From: Prevotella sp.
Lineage (GTDB): Bacteria > Bacteroidota > Bacteroidia > Bacteroidales > Bacteroidaceae
Direction of reading: 5' to 3'
DNA: 64,000 nt
NCBI GenBank assembly: GCA_017627765.1
Contig: JAGAGD010000046.1
Location: 44,913-108,912, forward strand
Shown: piece after piece, positions 25,413 through 34,749 of the stretch
Numbering within the stretch: the stretch's first letter is position 1
Layout: each line of letters begins with the position of its first letter
The notes under the pieces: generated by a model
The model's input: the letters and a program-made list of their open reading frames with translations, nothing else
What the model was told of the DNA's origin: nothing
Database searches by the model: none
Made by a program: the position numbers and the translations under genes

Positions 25413-26819
25413 ATGGCAAAAGAAAAGTTTAGAGTTGAGTCCGACCTATTAGGCGAACTCCAAGTTCCTGCAGAAGCCTACTATGGCGTGCAGACACAAC
25501 GTGGTATCAACAACTACCGTATTTCTAACACCCACATGTGCGACTATCCTGACTATGTCATCGCTATAGCATATGTAAAATGGGCTGCTATTCAGACCAA
25601 CAATGCTCTTGGTGTTATCAACGACGAAATCACAAAAGCAGTTTCTCAGGCTTGTCAAGAAATTGTTGAAGGCAAATTCCACGAGAATTTCCCAGTTGAT
25701 ATGATGCAGGGGGGCGCTGGTACTTCTGTTAACATGAATGCTAACGAAGTTATTGCTAACCGCGCTCTCGAAATCATGGGCTACGAAAAGGGTGACTACC
25801 AGCACTGCTGGCCAAACGACCACCTCAACTGCGGACAGTCAACCAACGACGTTTATCCTACAACTATCCACCTCACTATCATTCGCATGAACAAGGCTCT
25901 AATTGAGTCTCTGAAAGAGCTTATCGCTGCTTTCCGTGCTAAGGGACGTGCATTCCGCAACGTTATCAAGATGGGACGTACACAGCTTCAGGACGGCGTG
26001 CCAATGTCAGCAGGTCAGGAGTTCACAGCTTTCGCTAACCAGTTGCAGGACGAAATCAAGAACTTGACACAAAACGTTAAACAACTTTATGAAATCAACA
26101 TGGGTGGTACAGCCATTGGTACAGGTCTGAATGCAGCACCTGGATTCCCAGAGGTTTGCGCTAAGAAATTGGCTGAACTCACAGGCGAGCCATTCGTTGC
26201 AGCAAAAGACCTTGTTGCAGCTACACCAGACACAGCACCTTACGTAAGCTATTCTTCAGCTTTGAAGCGCCTTGCTGTAAAACTATCTAAGATTTGCAAC
26301 GACCTTCGCCTAATGGCATCTGGTCCTCGTTGCGGTCTTAACGAAATCAACCTGCCTCCTAAGGCTCCAGGTTCTTCTATCATGCCAGGCAAGGTTAACC
26401 CAGTTATCCCAGAAGTAACAAACCAAGTTTGCTTCAAGGTTATTGGTAACGACGTTACTGTAGCATTCGCAGCAGAAGCAGGTCAGCTCCAGCTCAACGT
26501 AATGGAACCAGTTATCCTCGAATCTATCCTTGAAAGCATGACATGGCTTACAAACGCTATGCGCACTCTCCGCGTAGAATGTGTTGAAGGCATTACCGTA
26601 AACAAGGAGCGCACTATGAATATGGTTCGCAACTCTATCGGTATCGTAACTGCTCTTAACCCATACATCGGTTACAAGACAAGTACAAAGGTTGCTAAAG
26701 AAGCTCTCAAGACAGGCCGTTCAGTTTACGATATAGTACTCGAAAAAGGTCTCATGACTAAGGAGAAACTTGAAGAAGCTCTTGATCCAAAGAAAATGTT
26801 GAATCCACATGAATTCTAA
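25413..26819 (+). CDS. aspA: Aspartate ammonia-lyase
   Basis: 468 residues. Converts aspartate to fumarate plus ammonia; supplies fumarate for anaerobic respiration. Fumarase/aspartase superfamily: start RVESDLLGELQVPAEAYYG, GQSTNDVYPTT, MGRTQLQDGVPMS and the signature loop GSSIMPGKVNPVIPE; aspartase rather than fumarase by N-terminal region and length. Codon use strongly biased like gdhA. Monocistronic, with terminator downstream. Confidence 0.96.
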   Translation: MAKEKFRVESDLLGELQVPAEAYYGVQTQRGINNYRISNTHMCDYPDYVIAIAYVKWAAIQTNNALGVINDEITKAVSQACQEIVEGKFHENFPVDMMQGGAGTSVNMNANEVIANRALEIMGYEKGDYQHCWPNDHLNCGQSTNDVYPTTIHLTIIRMNKALIESLKELIAAFRAKGRAFRNVIKMGRTQLQDGVPMSAGQEFTAFANQLQDEIKNLTQNVKQLYEINMGGTAIGTGLNAAPGFPEVCAKKLAELTGEPFVAAKDLVAATPDTAPYVSYSSALKRLAVKLSKICNDLRLMASGPRCGLNEINLPPKAPGSSIMPGKVNPVIPEVTNQVCFKVIGNDVTVAFAAEAGQLQLNVMEPVILESILESMTWLTNAMRTLRVECVEGITVNKERTMNMVRNSIGIVTALNPYIGYKTSTKVAKEALKTGRSVYDIVLEKGLMTKEKLEEALDPKKMLNPHEF

Positions 26820-26850
26820 ACCATTCATCTGGTTTCAAACTATATAAATA

Positions 26851-26888
26851 AAAAAGTGATGGCTTAACTTATGCCATCACTTTTTTAT
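26851..26888. terminator. aspA terminator (bidirectional)
   Basis: AAAAAGTGATGGC (26851-26863) with GCCATCACTTTTT (26873-26885); between aspA and convergent porT. Confidence 0.88.
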
Positions 26889-26980
26889 TTAGTTATTATT
26901 TAATCAATCTGTCTTTAATCAAAACAATTTACATTTACACTGAAAGAAGACAATTTTTTAACTATTTTTCCAGCAAATAC

Positions 26981-27727
26981 TTATTCAAAGTAGAACGTAA
27001 GTGCTACCATCTTTGAGCGAGCATCGCGCACTGAATTTGTGTACTGTAACATCGACTTATCACGCAAGTTTGCAGCATGTTTGGTATCAAGACTGTTAAT
27101 CATACCATACATAAACTTCAATTCTGGCCGAAGTTTAAAGAAAGGCAGGTAGAAGTCACAACCAATGCCAAGTTCCAGAAAAACATCATAGCTCTTCAGT
27201 TTCAGATAGTCATCGTCTTTTGGCGAAAGATTAAGCATCGGATTTATTCCCGCAATTATATATGGACGATGATTATTGAATCTCGGACCAGCAAAAATCA
27301 GGTCTGCTGCTGCTGATATATAAGCCGATTTCATTTCCTGATGCTGTTCTGTAGGGCGACCTTCTCCGTCAAGTATAGAAAAGTTTCTGAACGTAAAGTG
27401 TCGTGTCCCAAAATACATTGCAGGTGCAACGCGAAACTGGAAATTATCAGTAAGACGCAACTCGCCAAGCACACCCACAGTGAAACCAGCATCCCAACGG
27501 TCTTGGTCGGTCGTTACAAGCCGCTCCATAGTATTTCCGTTCTCGTCAGTCACCATCTGCGGACCTACATTTTCAAACTCAATATCCTGAAGATGTGTTC
27601 CCACGAGCACACCGAAGTGAAACTGACGCAAATCCGTATAAGGCCTGTTCTGCACCTTACGAGTCTGTGCATTGATAACAGGAACCGCCATCATGCACAT
27701 CAAAATTATGTAAAATATTCGCTTCAT
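26981..27727 (-). CDS. porT: PorT-type T9SS outer membrane protein
   Basis: 248 residues, signal peptide ending INAQ (about 20). The mature start RPYTDLRQFHFGVLVGTHLQDIEF is the typical PorT/SprT opening, and the protein ends in an amphipathic strand with terminal Phe-Glu (VALTFYFE). PorT is an outer membrane barrel needed for type IX secretion and/or gliding. Flanked by the aspA terminator; monocistronic. Confidence 0.88.
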   Translation of the reverse strand: MKRIFYIILMCMMAVPVINAQTRKVQNRPYTDLRQFHFGVLVGTHLQDIEFENVGPQMVTDENGNTMERLVTTDQDRWDAGFTVGVLGELRLTDNFQFRVAPAMYFGTRHFTFRNFSILDGEGRPTEQHQEMKSAYISAAADLIFAGPRFNNHRPYIIAGINPMLNLSPKDDDYLKLKSYDVFLELGIGCDFYLPFFKLRPELKFMYGMINSLDTKHAANLRDKSMLQYTNSVRDARSKMVALTFYFE

Positions 27728-27863
27728 TATTTATAATAACGCTGAAAATGCGTGCTTATTGTATAACCAATGTTTTAAATTCCGCCATACTCCAATTATT
27801 AAGACTGTGTATAAATAATAAAAAAAATCATTCATAATTTGTAGGTATTTGAAATAAAAAACG

Positions 27864-27871
27864 TACCTTTG
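27864..27871 (+). promoter_or_regulatory. -7 box for the ferredoxin gene
   Basis: TACCTTTG followed by GCATCG; the same words follow the promoter of the putative RNA at 20.4 kb. Confidence 0.6.
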
Positions 27872-27944
27872 CATCGTTCAAAAGTAGGTATTATACCAAT
27901 AGATTGATACAAAAACATTATTAACAATAAAAAAGATTATTATT

Positions 27945-28112
27945 ATGGCTTATGTAATTGGTGATGACTGCATCGCATGCGGTACATGTATTGACGAATG
28001 TCCAGTAGGAGCAATCTCTGAAGGTGACAAGTATTCTATCAACCCAGACATGTGCACAGAATGTGGAACATGTGCTGATGTTTGTCCTTCTGAGGCTATT
28101 AGCCTACCTTAA
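27945..28112 (+). CDS. 2[4Fe-4S] ferredoxin
   Basis: Only 55 residues. Two CxxCxxCxxxCP clusters: CIACGTCIDECPVGAI and CTECGTCADVCPSEAI. A low-potential electron carrier for pyruvate:ferredoxin oxidoreductase, hydrogenase or Rnf. Codon use is strongly biased, as expected for an abundant protein. Own promoter and hairpin downstream. Confidence 0.95.
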   Translation: MAYVIGDDCIACGTCIDECPVGAISEGDKYSINPDMCTECGTCADVCPSEAISLP

Positions 28113-28191
28113 TCAACACATTTCAAAACAGTTACACATCGCAAGAAATGAGTATTTAGTTTCATAACCAGCGATGAGAACAGAACTACAG

Positions 28192-28223
28192 GAGGCAGTT
28201 CCCTTTTTGGGAACTGCCTCTTT
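28192..28223 (+). terminator. Ferredoxin terminator
   Basis: 12-bp perfect stem GAGGCAGTTCCC/GGGAACTGCCTC with TTTTT loop, followed only by TTTGC; 80 bp past the stop. Confidence 0.7.
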
Positions 28224-28282
28224 GCATTCTGCAATAAAGCCATTTGAGCACCACATCCAATTGGTTTTTCAGAAAAAAACAC

Positions 28283-28290
28283 TACCTTTG
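28283..28290 (+). promoter_or_regulatory. -7 box for the GSCFA operon
   Basis: TACCTTTG; leader of about 160 nt to the ATG at 28459, AT-rich with no clear structure. Confidence 0.5.
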
Positions 28291-28458
28291 TACCATCTTC
28301 TGCTCTGCATCCTCATTCAATCAATATCAGGATACGCTTGTAATTATACATAAAATCATATTATGAAAAGAATATAAATATGATATTCTGCAAGATTTCA
28401 ACGGTGTAAAGCAAAATGTAGGAGAAAAAATTTTAAAAAAACAATCAACAAATTCACT

Positions 28459-29268
28459 ATGCAACTACAAACAACGGTATCAATTCCCAAACCATCGTTC
28501 ACAATACAACCATGCGAGGAGATGATCTTCGTAGGTTCGTGCTTTGCCGACAATATCGGACGCTGCTTTGTTGAGGAAAAGTTCCGCGCAAATGTAAACC
28601 CTTTTGGTGTTATGTATAACCCTGCAAGCATTCTCCACACCATTCAGCGCATTGACGACAAACCGAAAATTGCGGTGTTTACTCTTGGAACAAATCATGT
28701 CTATATACTCAAGGAAACAGGCATTATTGTTGATAACTGTGAGAAGAAGCCTCATAATCTTTTCATTGAGAAAGCGCTTAGCATAGACGATTGTGCCAGT
28801 TTTTTGAGCGAATCAATAGATATCCTCTTATCACGCTGCGAAGAAGTAAAGATAATCCTAACAGTAAGCCCTATTCGATATGCCAAGTACGGATTTCATG
28901 AGAGTCAGTTGTCTAAATCTGTTCTTCTGCTTGCTGCCGATGCTGTTGCAAATAAATACCCTGATATAGTTTCCTATTTTCCTGCTTATGAACTGATGAA
29001 CGATGAGCTGCGCGACTACCGTTTCTATGCATCAGACATGATTCATCCTTCCGAACAAGCCGTAGACTACATATATGAGCGATTTGCCGACACCTACTTC
29101 AGCGACAACACCAGAACGTTTCTGAAAGAGTGGCAGCCAATTAAGCGTGCACTTGCACATCGACCATTCAACTCCAAGTCGGATGAATATAAGAAGTTCC
29201 GTAACGAAACCATCATTAAATACAACGAACTCGCAAAGCGCTACCCTCTCGATTCCATCAAAGAATAA
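28459..29268 (+). CDS. GSCFA-domain protein
   Basis: 269 residues, no signal peptide. The family motif is present as VGSCFADNIGRCF (25-37), with PFGVMYNPASIL, LTVSPIRYAKYG and the catalytic-looking DMIHPSEQAVDYIYERF near residue 195. GSCFA is an SGNH/GDSL-hydrolase-like family of unknown substrate. First of three genes, with 28-29 bp gaps, next to a glycosidase-like lipoprotein and a CBM9-like protein. Confidence 0.85.
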   Translation: MQLQTTVSIPKPSFTIQPCEEMIFVGSCFADNIGRCFVEEKFRANVNPFGVMYNPASILHTIQRIDDKPKIAVFTLGTNHVYILKETGIIVDNCEKKPHNLFIEKALSIDDCASFLSESIDILLSRCEEVKIILTVSPIRYAKYGFHESQLSKSVLLLAADAVANKYPDIVSYFPAYELMNDELRDYRFYASDMIHPSEQAVDYIYERFADTYFSDNTRTFLKEWQPIKRALAHRPFNSKSDEYKKFRNETIIKYNELAKRYPLDSIKE

Positions 29269-29296
29269 CAGCACATCTAAATACCTAAAAGTAATT

Positions 29297-30673
29297 ATGC
29301 CAAACATTAAGAAAATATCTATAGCCATTGTCTGCCTTCTGGCAGCTTTATTCTTTACTTCTTGCAACAGGAACAGCACCTACCCTATGTTCTGGACCTG
29401 GCTCGACTATCATGAGGGTGTCAATTTCGACAGTCTGTGCCAAGTAATGCAAGATGCCGGCATCGACGGTGTCATGCTAAATGCCCCTTCGCCCGACGAC
29501 TACCGCAAGGCTATACCTTTAGCCCACAAACATGGCATTACCGTATATGCATGGCTGTGGACTATGAATCTAGAACATGGGCGAGACTCCATTGTGAAGG
29601 CACATCCAGAGTGGCTCTGCGTTAACCGCAAAGGGCAAAGTCTTGCCGATACTACGGCATATGTTGACTACTATAAGTTTCTTTGTCCAGCCCTGCCAGA
29701 AGTAAGACAATATATTCTTGGAAAGATTGAAGACTACTGCAACATCGACGGTTTAGACGGCATTGCCATTGACTACCACCGCATGGTAGATGTTGTCCTG
29801 CCTACAACTCTCTGGGATAACTACGGCATCAAACAAGACCGCGAGTATGCAGAATGGGACTATGGATACCATCCTGATATGATTCGCATTTTCAAAGAAA
29901 AGTACGGTTACGACCCTCGCGATCAGAAAGACCCTTCGTTAGACGATAAATGGCGACAGTTCCGTTGCGACCAGATAAGCGAGGTTGCTAACCTAATCGC
30001 AGAAACCGTACACAAATACGGGAAAAAGATGGCTGCATCACCTTTTCCTACTCCTAAGATGGCTTCGAGAATGGTGCGTCAAGACTGGAGCAAGTGGAAT
30101 CTCGACATAGTCTTTCCAATGGTATATCACAACTTCTATACTGAAGATGTCAATTTTATATCCGACTGCATGATTGAGGATGTGAGAGATAAGCAACCAC
30201 AAACGACTCTTTACTGCGGAATAATGGCTGACAACACCAACGATTTATTTGCTGCCATGCATAATGCATTTGACAGCGGTGCGCAAGGAATTGCCATTTT
30301 TACAGTAAACGATCTGAAAACCCCAGAAATGATAAAGCGATTCCGCGAGTTTACAGAAATATGGCGAAAACGTCGCAAACATTCTGGCAAGATTGAACCT
30401 ATAATAACAGCTCAAAAAGCAGACACTGACCTTATGACTCATTATGGATTGATGGAGAAAATTATCCATAAGGCCTGCAAGCTAAAGAATATTTCTTACA
30501 CAGACGACAACAATCCGCTACATTTTTCTGCTGCCGACATGAAACTCATTGAAAGTTATGATGCTCACAAGAAATATTTAGTGTTCCCCAACGACAAGAA
30601 CCGCAGTTTCATTCTCAACATCTATCTTTATGGGGATGTCATTTCAGGATGGAGCGTAGAGAACAATGAATAA
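29297..30673 (+). CDS. GH10-like (GHL10/DUF4015-type) glycosidase lipoprotein
   Basis: 458 residues from MPNIKKIS. Lipobox FTSC (Cys23). A TIM-barrel glycosidase-like domain follows: MFWTWLDYHEGVNFDSL, GIDGVMLNAPSPDDY, GITVYAWLWTMN, GLDGIAIDYHRM (likely catalytic Asp/His region) and DIVFPMVYHNFY. I name it from the GHL10 pattern; no substrate can be read. The frame is open to 29147, but that overlaps the GSCFA gene and lacks a signal peptide, so the lipoprotein start is preferred. Confidence 0.8.
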   Translation: MPNIKKISIAIVCLLAALFFTSCNRNSTYPMFWTWLDYHEGVNFDSLCQVMQDAGIDGVMLNAPSPDDYRKAIPLAHKHGITVYAWLWTMNLEHGRDSIVKAHPEWLCVNRKGQSLADTTAYVDYYKFLCPALPEVRQYILGKIEDYCNIDGLDGIAIDYHRMVDVVLPTTLWDNYGIKQDREYAEWDYGYHPDMIRIFKEKYGYDPRDQKDPSLDDKWRQFRCDQISEVANLIAETVHKYGKKMAASPFPTPKMASRMVRQDWSKWNLDIVFPMVYHNFYTEDVNFISDCMIEDVRDKQPQTTLYCGIMADNTNDLFAAMHNAFDSGAQGIAIFTVNDLKTPEMIKRFREFTEIWRKRRKHSGKIEPIITAQKADTDLMTHYGLMEKIIHKACKLKNISYTDDNNPLHFSAADMKLIESYDAHKKYLVFPNDKNRSFILNIYLYGDVISGWSVENNE

Positions 30674-30702
30674 ACAGTGTGTATAGCCAACTAAAAGAAA
30701 AA

Positions 30703-31362
30703 ATGAAACAATTGAAAATAAGAAAAATAGAAACGTCTTGCGACATAGCTTGCAGCGAGATTCCATCTTTGCTCGATGCCTACAAGATTGAGTGGAATGC
30801 CATTGACATTCTCAACTGGAGAGAATCTTTCCCATACTGTCCTAAGGTCATGTTTAGGATTGCCCACGCTGATGACAGGATTTTCCTCAACTTCAATGTA
30901 ACAGAAAATGACGTGAGGGCCGTTTGCGATACCGATAACGGACGTTCATGGGAGGACTCCTGCGTTGAATTTTTCCTCCAGCCCGAAGCCACTTCCCCAC
31001 TCTACTATAACTTTGAGTTTACTTGTGCTGGTTTCAAACTTATTGGCGGAGGCGAATACGGAACAGAACGCAACCGTGCCCCAATGCAACTGCTTAGTCT
31101 GGTAAAAACATGGAGTTCGCTTGGCAACAAACCTTTCGGACAAAGATATGGCGAAACTAACTGGCAGCTTAGTGCCATAATACCTGTAACTGCTCTCTAC
31201 CACTCTGACATTAAGAGCTTTAGCAGAAAGACAATGAGAGGCAACTTCTATAAATGCGGAGACCTTACACCTACTCCTCACTTTGTTTCTTGGAACAAGA
31301 TAAAATCGCCCAAACCACAGTTCCACCTACCAGAGTTCTTTGGTGAAATCAAATTTGAATGA
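30703..31362 (+). CDS. CBM9-like domain protein
   Basis: 219 residues from MKQLKIRK; no signal peptide. The body resembles the CBM9-like 'carbohydrate-binding family 9-like' fold of Bacteroidetes: IEWNAIDILNWRESFPYCPKV, RIFLNFNVTENDVRAV, SWEDSCVEFFLQPE, NFEFTCAGF, and the closing LPEFFGEIKFE. Ligand unknown. Third gene of the GSCFA operon; an upstream GTG at 30679 is in frame but has no support. Confidence 0.75.
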   Translation: MKQLKIRKIETSCDIACSEIPSLLDAYKIEWNAIDILNWRESFPYCPKVMFRIAHADDRIFLNFNVTENDVRAVCDTDNGRSWEDSCVEFFLQPEATSPLYYNFEFTCAGFKLIGGGEYGTERNRAPMQLLSLVKTWSSLGNKPFGQRYGETNWQLSAIIPVTALYHSDIKSFSRKTMRGNFYKCGDLTPTPHFVSWNKIKSPKPQFHLPEFFGEIKFE

Positions 31363-31422
31363 ATCAATATCTCTTAGGATTTGTTATTTAGAATTATTTT
31401 TACCACAAAGACAGCCTGATTA

Positions 31423-31455
31423 TTTGCTAAATTGAATAGTTCATATTATCTTTGG
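31423..31455 (+). promoter_or_regulatory. Promoter of the small lipoprotein gene
   Basis: TTTG (31423-31426), 21 bp, TATCTTTG (31448-31455). Confidence 0.55.
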
Positions 31456-31496
31456 GATGTTAAATTATTCGTTAAACTTAAAAACATAATATCATT

Positions 31497-31994
31497 ATGA
31501 AACGAATTTTATTAATATCCATTTCGTTAATGCTTACTTTTTGTATAACAAGTTGCACTAACAACACAGATTCTTTCGAAGAATTAGACAACAGTTACGA
31601 ACAACAGGCAGACTCAAAACTCTCTTTGGCACTAAAAGAAATTATCAGCAACACTGAGAAAGGAGAAAAATCAAACTTCATTATCTATAATAATGAAAAC
31701 GACTCTTATGAAGTTTTCACTGAATATGAATATTACTTTTCGAAAACTCTTGCATCTATTGCCTTTGGCGATGGTGACGATTTTGAAGAAAACTTAGGCA
31801 AACAGAAAGCTCCAAAGGGAAAAGATTGGATATATGGAGGCTCTGGAAAAGGCTACTCTGGTTTGATTTCTGTAGGCAGGAAGATTTCAAAAAAAATACC
31901 AAAAGAACAGGATTTTGAGCTATATGTTGAATACCAAGAAGACGGATCCTTCAAGGTTTGGTATCGATTAGTTGATAACAAGGACAAAAAATAA
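31497..31994 (+). CDS. Small lipoprotein, unknown
   Basis: 165 residues. Lipobox ITSC (Cys20), followed by acidic linker. The body has no recognised domain: SLALKEIISNTEKG, YEVFTEYEYYFSKTLASIA and a C-terminal beta-rich part (FELYVEYQEDGSFKVWYRLV). AT-rich codon use, like the islet genes at 16.4-17.4 kb. Monocistronic, with promoter and terminator. Confidence 0.75.
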   Translation: MKRILLISISLMLTFCITSCTNNTDSFEELDNSYEQQADSKLSLALKEIISNTEKGEKSNFIIYNNENDSYEVFTEYEYYFSKTLASIAFGDGDDFEENLGKQKAPKGKDWIYGGSGKGYSGLISVGRKISKKIPKEQDFELYVEYQEDGSFKVWYRLVDNKDKK

Positions 31995-32010
31995 TTGTTC
32001 CTTATGATAT

Positions 32011-32056
32011 AAAGAGACGATAAGATTTGACTTTAATATCTTATTGTCTCTTTTTT
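32011..32056 (+). terminator. Terminator of the small lipoprotein gene
   Basis: AAAGAGACGATAAGAT with ATCTTATTGTCTCTTT (one G-U pair), then TTT. Confidence 0.8.
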
Positions 32057-32167
32057 ATTATGCAATGGCATGGAAACAAAAATACAGATAATATTACCTA
32101 CACCGTCATATAATAATGAATTTAAAATGAAAATATTTGTTAAAACTTAGAGAAAGTTGTCGAAATA

Positions 32168-32199
32168 TTTGGTAGTATCAAAGAAAAGCCATACTTTTG
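32168..32199 (+). promoter_or_regulatory. tRNA-Val promoter
   Basis: TTTG (32168-32171), 20 bp, TACTTTTG (32192-32199), 20 bp before the tRNA. The cleanest two-element promoter in the window. Confidence 0.7.
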
Positions 32200-32219
32200 C
32201 ATTCGCTTTCAAGAAGCAA

Positions 32220-32294
32220 GGGCGTTTAGCTCAGCTGGTTTAGAGCATCTGCCTTACAAGCAGAGGGTCGGCGGTTCGAATCCGTCAACGCCCA
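32220..32294 (+). tRNA. tRNA-Val (TAC)
   Basis: 7-bp acceptor GGGCGTT/AACGCCC, D-arm GCTC..GAGC, anticodon loop CTTACAA with anticodon TAC, T-arm with GGTTCGAATCC. Discriminator A; CCA is not encoded (ACAACAA follows). Terminator hairpin 11 bp downstream. Confidence 0.97.
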
Positions 32295-32304
32295 CAACAA
32301 AAAG

Positions 32305-32335
32305 AATCCGCAGCCACAAGGTTGCGGATTTTTTT
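32305..32335 (+). terminator. tRNA-Val terminator
   Basis: AATCCGCAGCC-ACAA-GGTTGCGGATT then TTTTT. Confidence 0.9.
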
Positions 32336-32528
32336 ATGCCTGCTTATTTAGAAATTCGGAACTTGCATAGCTGTATGTTTTATACATTCCATATCATCAT
32401 ACTGCTATACTTGTTATATTCATATATTTATTTGCTTATTATTCCATAATTTTTCGAACAATAAGCCGTAAATCCGCCCATGCGTTGCAATATTTTATAT
32501 AACAAAAAGAATAAAACTTCAGGCTTCA

Positions 32529-32567
32529 AAAAAATCCAAACAGCCGAAACGGTTGTTTGGATTTTTT
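32529..32567. terminator. Bidirectional terminator after tsaE
   Basis: 13-bp stem (32533-32545 with 32551-32563) with A/T runs on both sides; 75 bp past the tsaE stop. Nearly identical in sequence to the terminator after tRNA-Pro at 40.26 kb. The stretch 32336-32528 is AT-rich with nothing recognisable. Confidence 0.8.
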
Positions 32568-32641
32568 AACTATGTCGATATTACTAAACTCAAGCCAGTT
32601 TCCTTATGCTGCTTTGCAAATTCTATCTATTAGTTATTTCA

Positions 32642-33067
32642 TTATTCTTCAATCGTCACTTCCCTCGTATTGTCGTCTATTGCATTAATTTTCACTTTGA
32701 CGGCATCGATGGGGAGCAGGTCTTCTATCAGTTCGGGCCACTCAATGAAACAAAGTGCTCCGCTATAGAAGTAGTCTTCAAATCCCATGTCGTAGACTTC
32801 CTCAATGCGACGGATGCGATAGAAGTCGAAGTGGTATATGGTATTAGATATAGAGTTGTCGTTGTAATTATATTCGTTGACGATGGCGAATGTAGGCGAT
32901 GTGATGACGTCTTCCACACCGAGTTGTTCGCATATGGCTTTTATGAAAGTAGTTTTGCCAGAGCCCATCTTTCCATAAAAGGCAAATATCTTGTTTTCTC
33001 CTATAGCCTGAATAAAAGTTTTGGCAGCCTCGCCAATATTTTCTATATTGTCTATTCTGATAACCAT
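32642..33067 (-). CDS. tsaE: tRNA threonylcarbamoyladenosine biosynthesis ATPase
   Basis: 141 residues. P-loop GKMGSGKTT (32-40), then SPTFAIVNEYNYN, HFDFYRI and FIEWPELI, all standard TsaE motifs. Cooperates with TsaB/D to make t6A37 in tRNA. Downstream of porX on the same strand with a 63 bp gap; the tsaE-porX adjacency is familiar in Bacteroidales. Confidence 0.96.
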   Translation of the reverse strand: MVIRIDNIENIGEAAKTFIQAIGENKIFAFYGKMGSGKTTFIKAICEQLGVEDVITSPTFAIVNEYNYNDNSISNTIYHFDFYRIRRIEEVYDMGFEDYFYSGALCFIEWPELIEDLLPIDAVKVKINAIDDNTREVTIEE

Positions 33068-33130
33068 GCTGTTATATTTTCTTTAACTTAATTCCTGATC
33101 CTTAATCTTTAATCCTTGTTTTTATTCCCC

Positions 33131-34708
33131 CTATTCCCTTCTTCTTGGCGTAAGAGTGATAAGCGGAACAAGCATTTCCTCCATAGATATTCCTCCGTGC
33201 TGGAATGTATCCCTATAGTAAGACACATAGTAATTGTAGTTGTTAGGATAGGCAAAGAACGTTTCGCCTGTAGCAAATACATAGGATGTACTGAGGTTTG
33301 GAGAAGGCAACTGAACCTGTTTCGGGTCTTTTATTACAAACACTTCTCGTTCATTATAACTAAGGTTCTTGCCAAGTTTATAGCGGAGGTTAGTGTTTGT
33401 ATTGCGATCACCTATAATCTTTATAGGTTTGTTTGCTCTGATAGAACCATGATCAGTTGTTATGATGACACGATAGTCACTCTTGGCGAGCCATCGGAAC
33501 ACATCACCCATTGCCGAATGTCGGAACCAACTTATGGTTATTGAGCGATAGGCGCTTTCGTTGTTAGCGAGTTCGCGCACCATCTTGGTTTCAGTTCGGG
33601 CATGAGACAGCATGTCGATGAAGTTGAATACAATAACATTCAGGTCGTTTGTACTCAAGTTATTAAATTGCTGCAAAAGGTTCTCTGCCGCCTTTGAGTC
33701 GTTTATCTTATTGTAAGAGAAAGAATTTCTGCGTCGATACCTGTCGAGTTGTGTTTTTATGAGAGGTTCCTCGTTGAGGTTTTTTCCTTCTTCTTCGTCT
33801 TCGTCAACCCAGAGGTCAGGGAACATGCTTGCAATCTGCTGAGGCATCAGACCTGAAAAGATTGCATTGCGGGCATATTGCGTGGCAGTAGGTAGTATGC
33901 TCATGTAGACATCTTCCTCAATGTCGAAGCCATCGGCAATTTCTTCTGCAAGTACCCTCCACTGGTCGTAACGGAAATTATCTATAACTATCAGGAAAAC
34001 CTTCTCGCCTGCATCTAATAGCGGGAATACTTTTCGCTTGAAAATATCTGGACTAAGAAGCGGACGATTGTCACTGTCGTTGTTTGCAGAAGGTGGCACA
34101 GGCTTAACCCAGTTAAGATAGTTCTTCTTGATAAATTTAGCAAAACCGTTGTTTGCCTCCTCTTTCTGCATCTTTAGCATGTCGGTCATTGACGAATCAG
34201 TGCTGCTTAGTTCTATTTCCCAGTGAACCAGACGGCGGTAGATGTCAACCCAGTCGCGCCATGTCTCGCAGTTGTCTATCTGCATCGCAATGTCTTGGAA
34301 ACTCTGCTGATAGCCAGTCTGAGTAACTTCAGTGACAATCTCTTTTCTGTGAATGTTCTTCTTCAGTGTAAGTAATATCTGGTTTGGATTGACAGGTTTT
34401 ATAAGATAGTCGGCTATTTTTGAACCTATAGCCTGATTCATTATGTTTTCTTCTTCACTCTTAGTCACCATGACGACAGGTGTGGCTGGCTGAATCTCCT
34501 TTAGCCGACCCAATGTCTCAAGTCCTGTTAGTCCAGGCATCATCTCGTCGAGCAATATCAGGTCGAATGTTTTCTGACTGCATTCTTCTATAGCGTCAGT
34601 GCCATTGCTAACTGTTATTACCTCGTAGCCTTTCTTCTGAAGGAAAAGTATGTGGGCCTTGAGAAGTTCAATCTCGTCGTCAACCCATAGTAACAGTCCG
34701 TTGCTCAT
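33131..34708 (-). CDS. porX: PorX-type T9SS response regulator with PglZ/alkaline phosphatase-like effector
   Basis: 525 residues. Receiver domain 1-120, with phospho-acceptor Asp54 in LILLDEMMPG and the conserved Lys in VTKSE; a helical linker; then a PglZ-like alkaline-phosphatase-superfamily domain from about 200 (FLIVIDNFRYDQWRVL, FNFIDMLSHAR, IITTDHGSIRANKP). This is the layout of PorX, the response regulator that works with PorY and a sigma factor to control T9SS genes. 41 bp downstream of porW on the same strand. Confidence 0.93.
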   Translation of the reverse strand: MSNGLLLWVDDEIELLKAHILFLQKKGYEVITVSNGTDAIEECSQKTFDLILLDEMMPGLTGLETLGRLKEIQPATPVVMVTKSEEENIMNQAIGSKIADYLIKPVNPNQILLTLKKNIHRKEIVTEVTQTGYQQSFQDIAMQIDNCETWRDWVDIYRRLVHWEIELSSTDSSMTDMLKMQKEEANNGFAKFIKKNYLNWVKPVPPSANNDSDNRPLLSPDIFKRKVFPLLDAGEKVFLIVIDNFRYDQWRVLAEEIADGFDIEEDVYMSILPTATQYARNAIFSGLMPQQIASMFPDLWVDEDEEEGKNLNEEPLIKTQLDRYRRRNSFSYNKINDSKAAENLLQQFNNLSTNDLNVIVFNFIDMLSHARTETKMVRELANNESAYRSITISWFRHSAMGDVFRWLAKSDYRVIITTDHGSIRANKPIKIIGDRNTNTNLRYKLGKNLSYNEREVFVIKDPKQVQLPSPNLSTSYVFATGETFFAYPNNYNYYVSYYRDTFQHGGISMEEMLVPLITLTPRRRE

Positions 34709-34749
34709 GATTCTACTTGTTTTTTTATTAGTTGGTTAGTATTTATTTG

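Noticed and set aside
29147-29296. Extended start of the glycosidase lipoprotein
   Set aside because: Overlaps the GSCFA gene and removes the lipoprotein signal at 29297.
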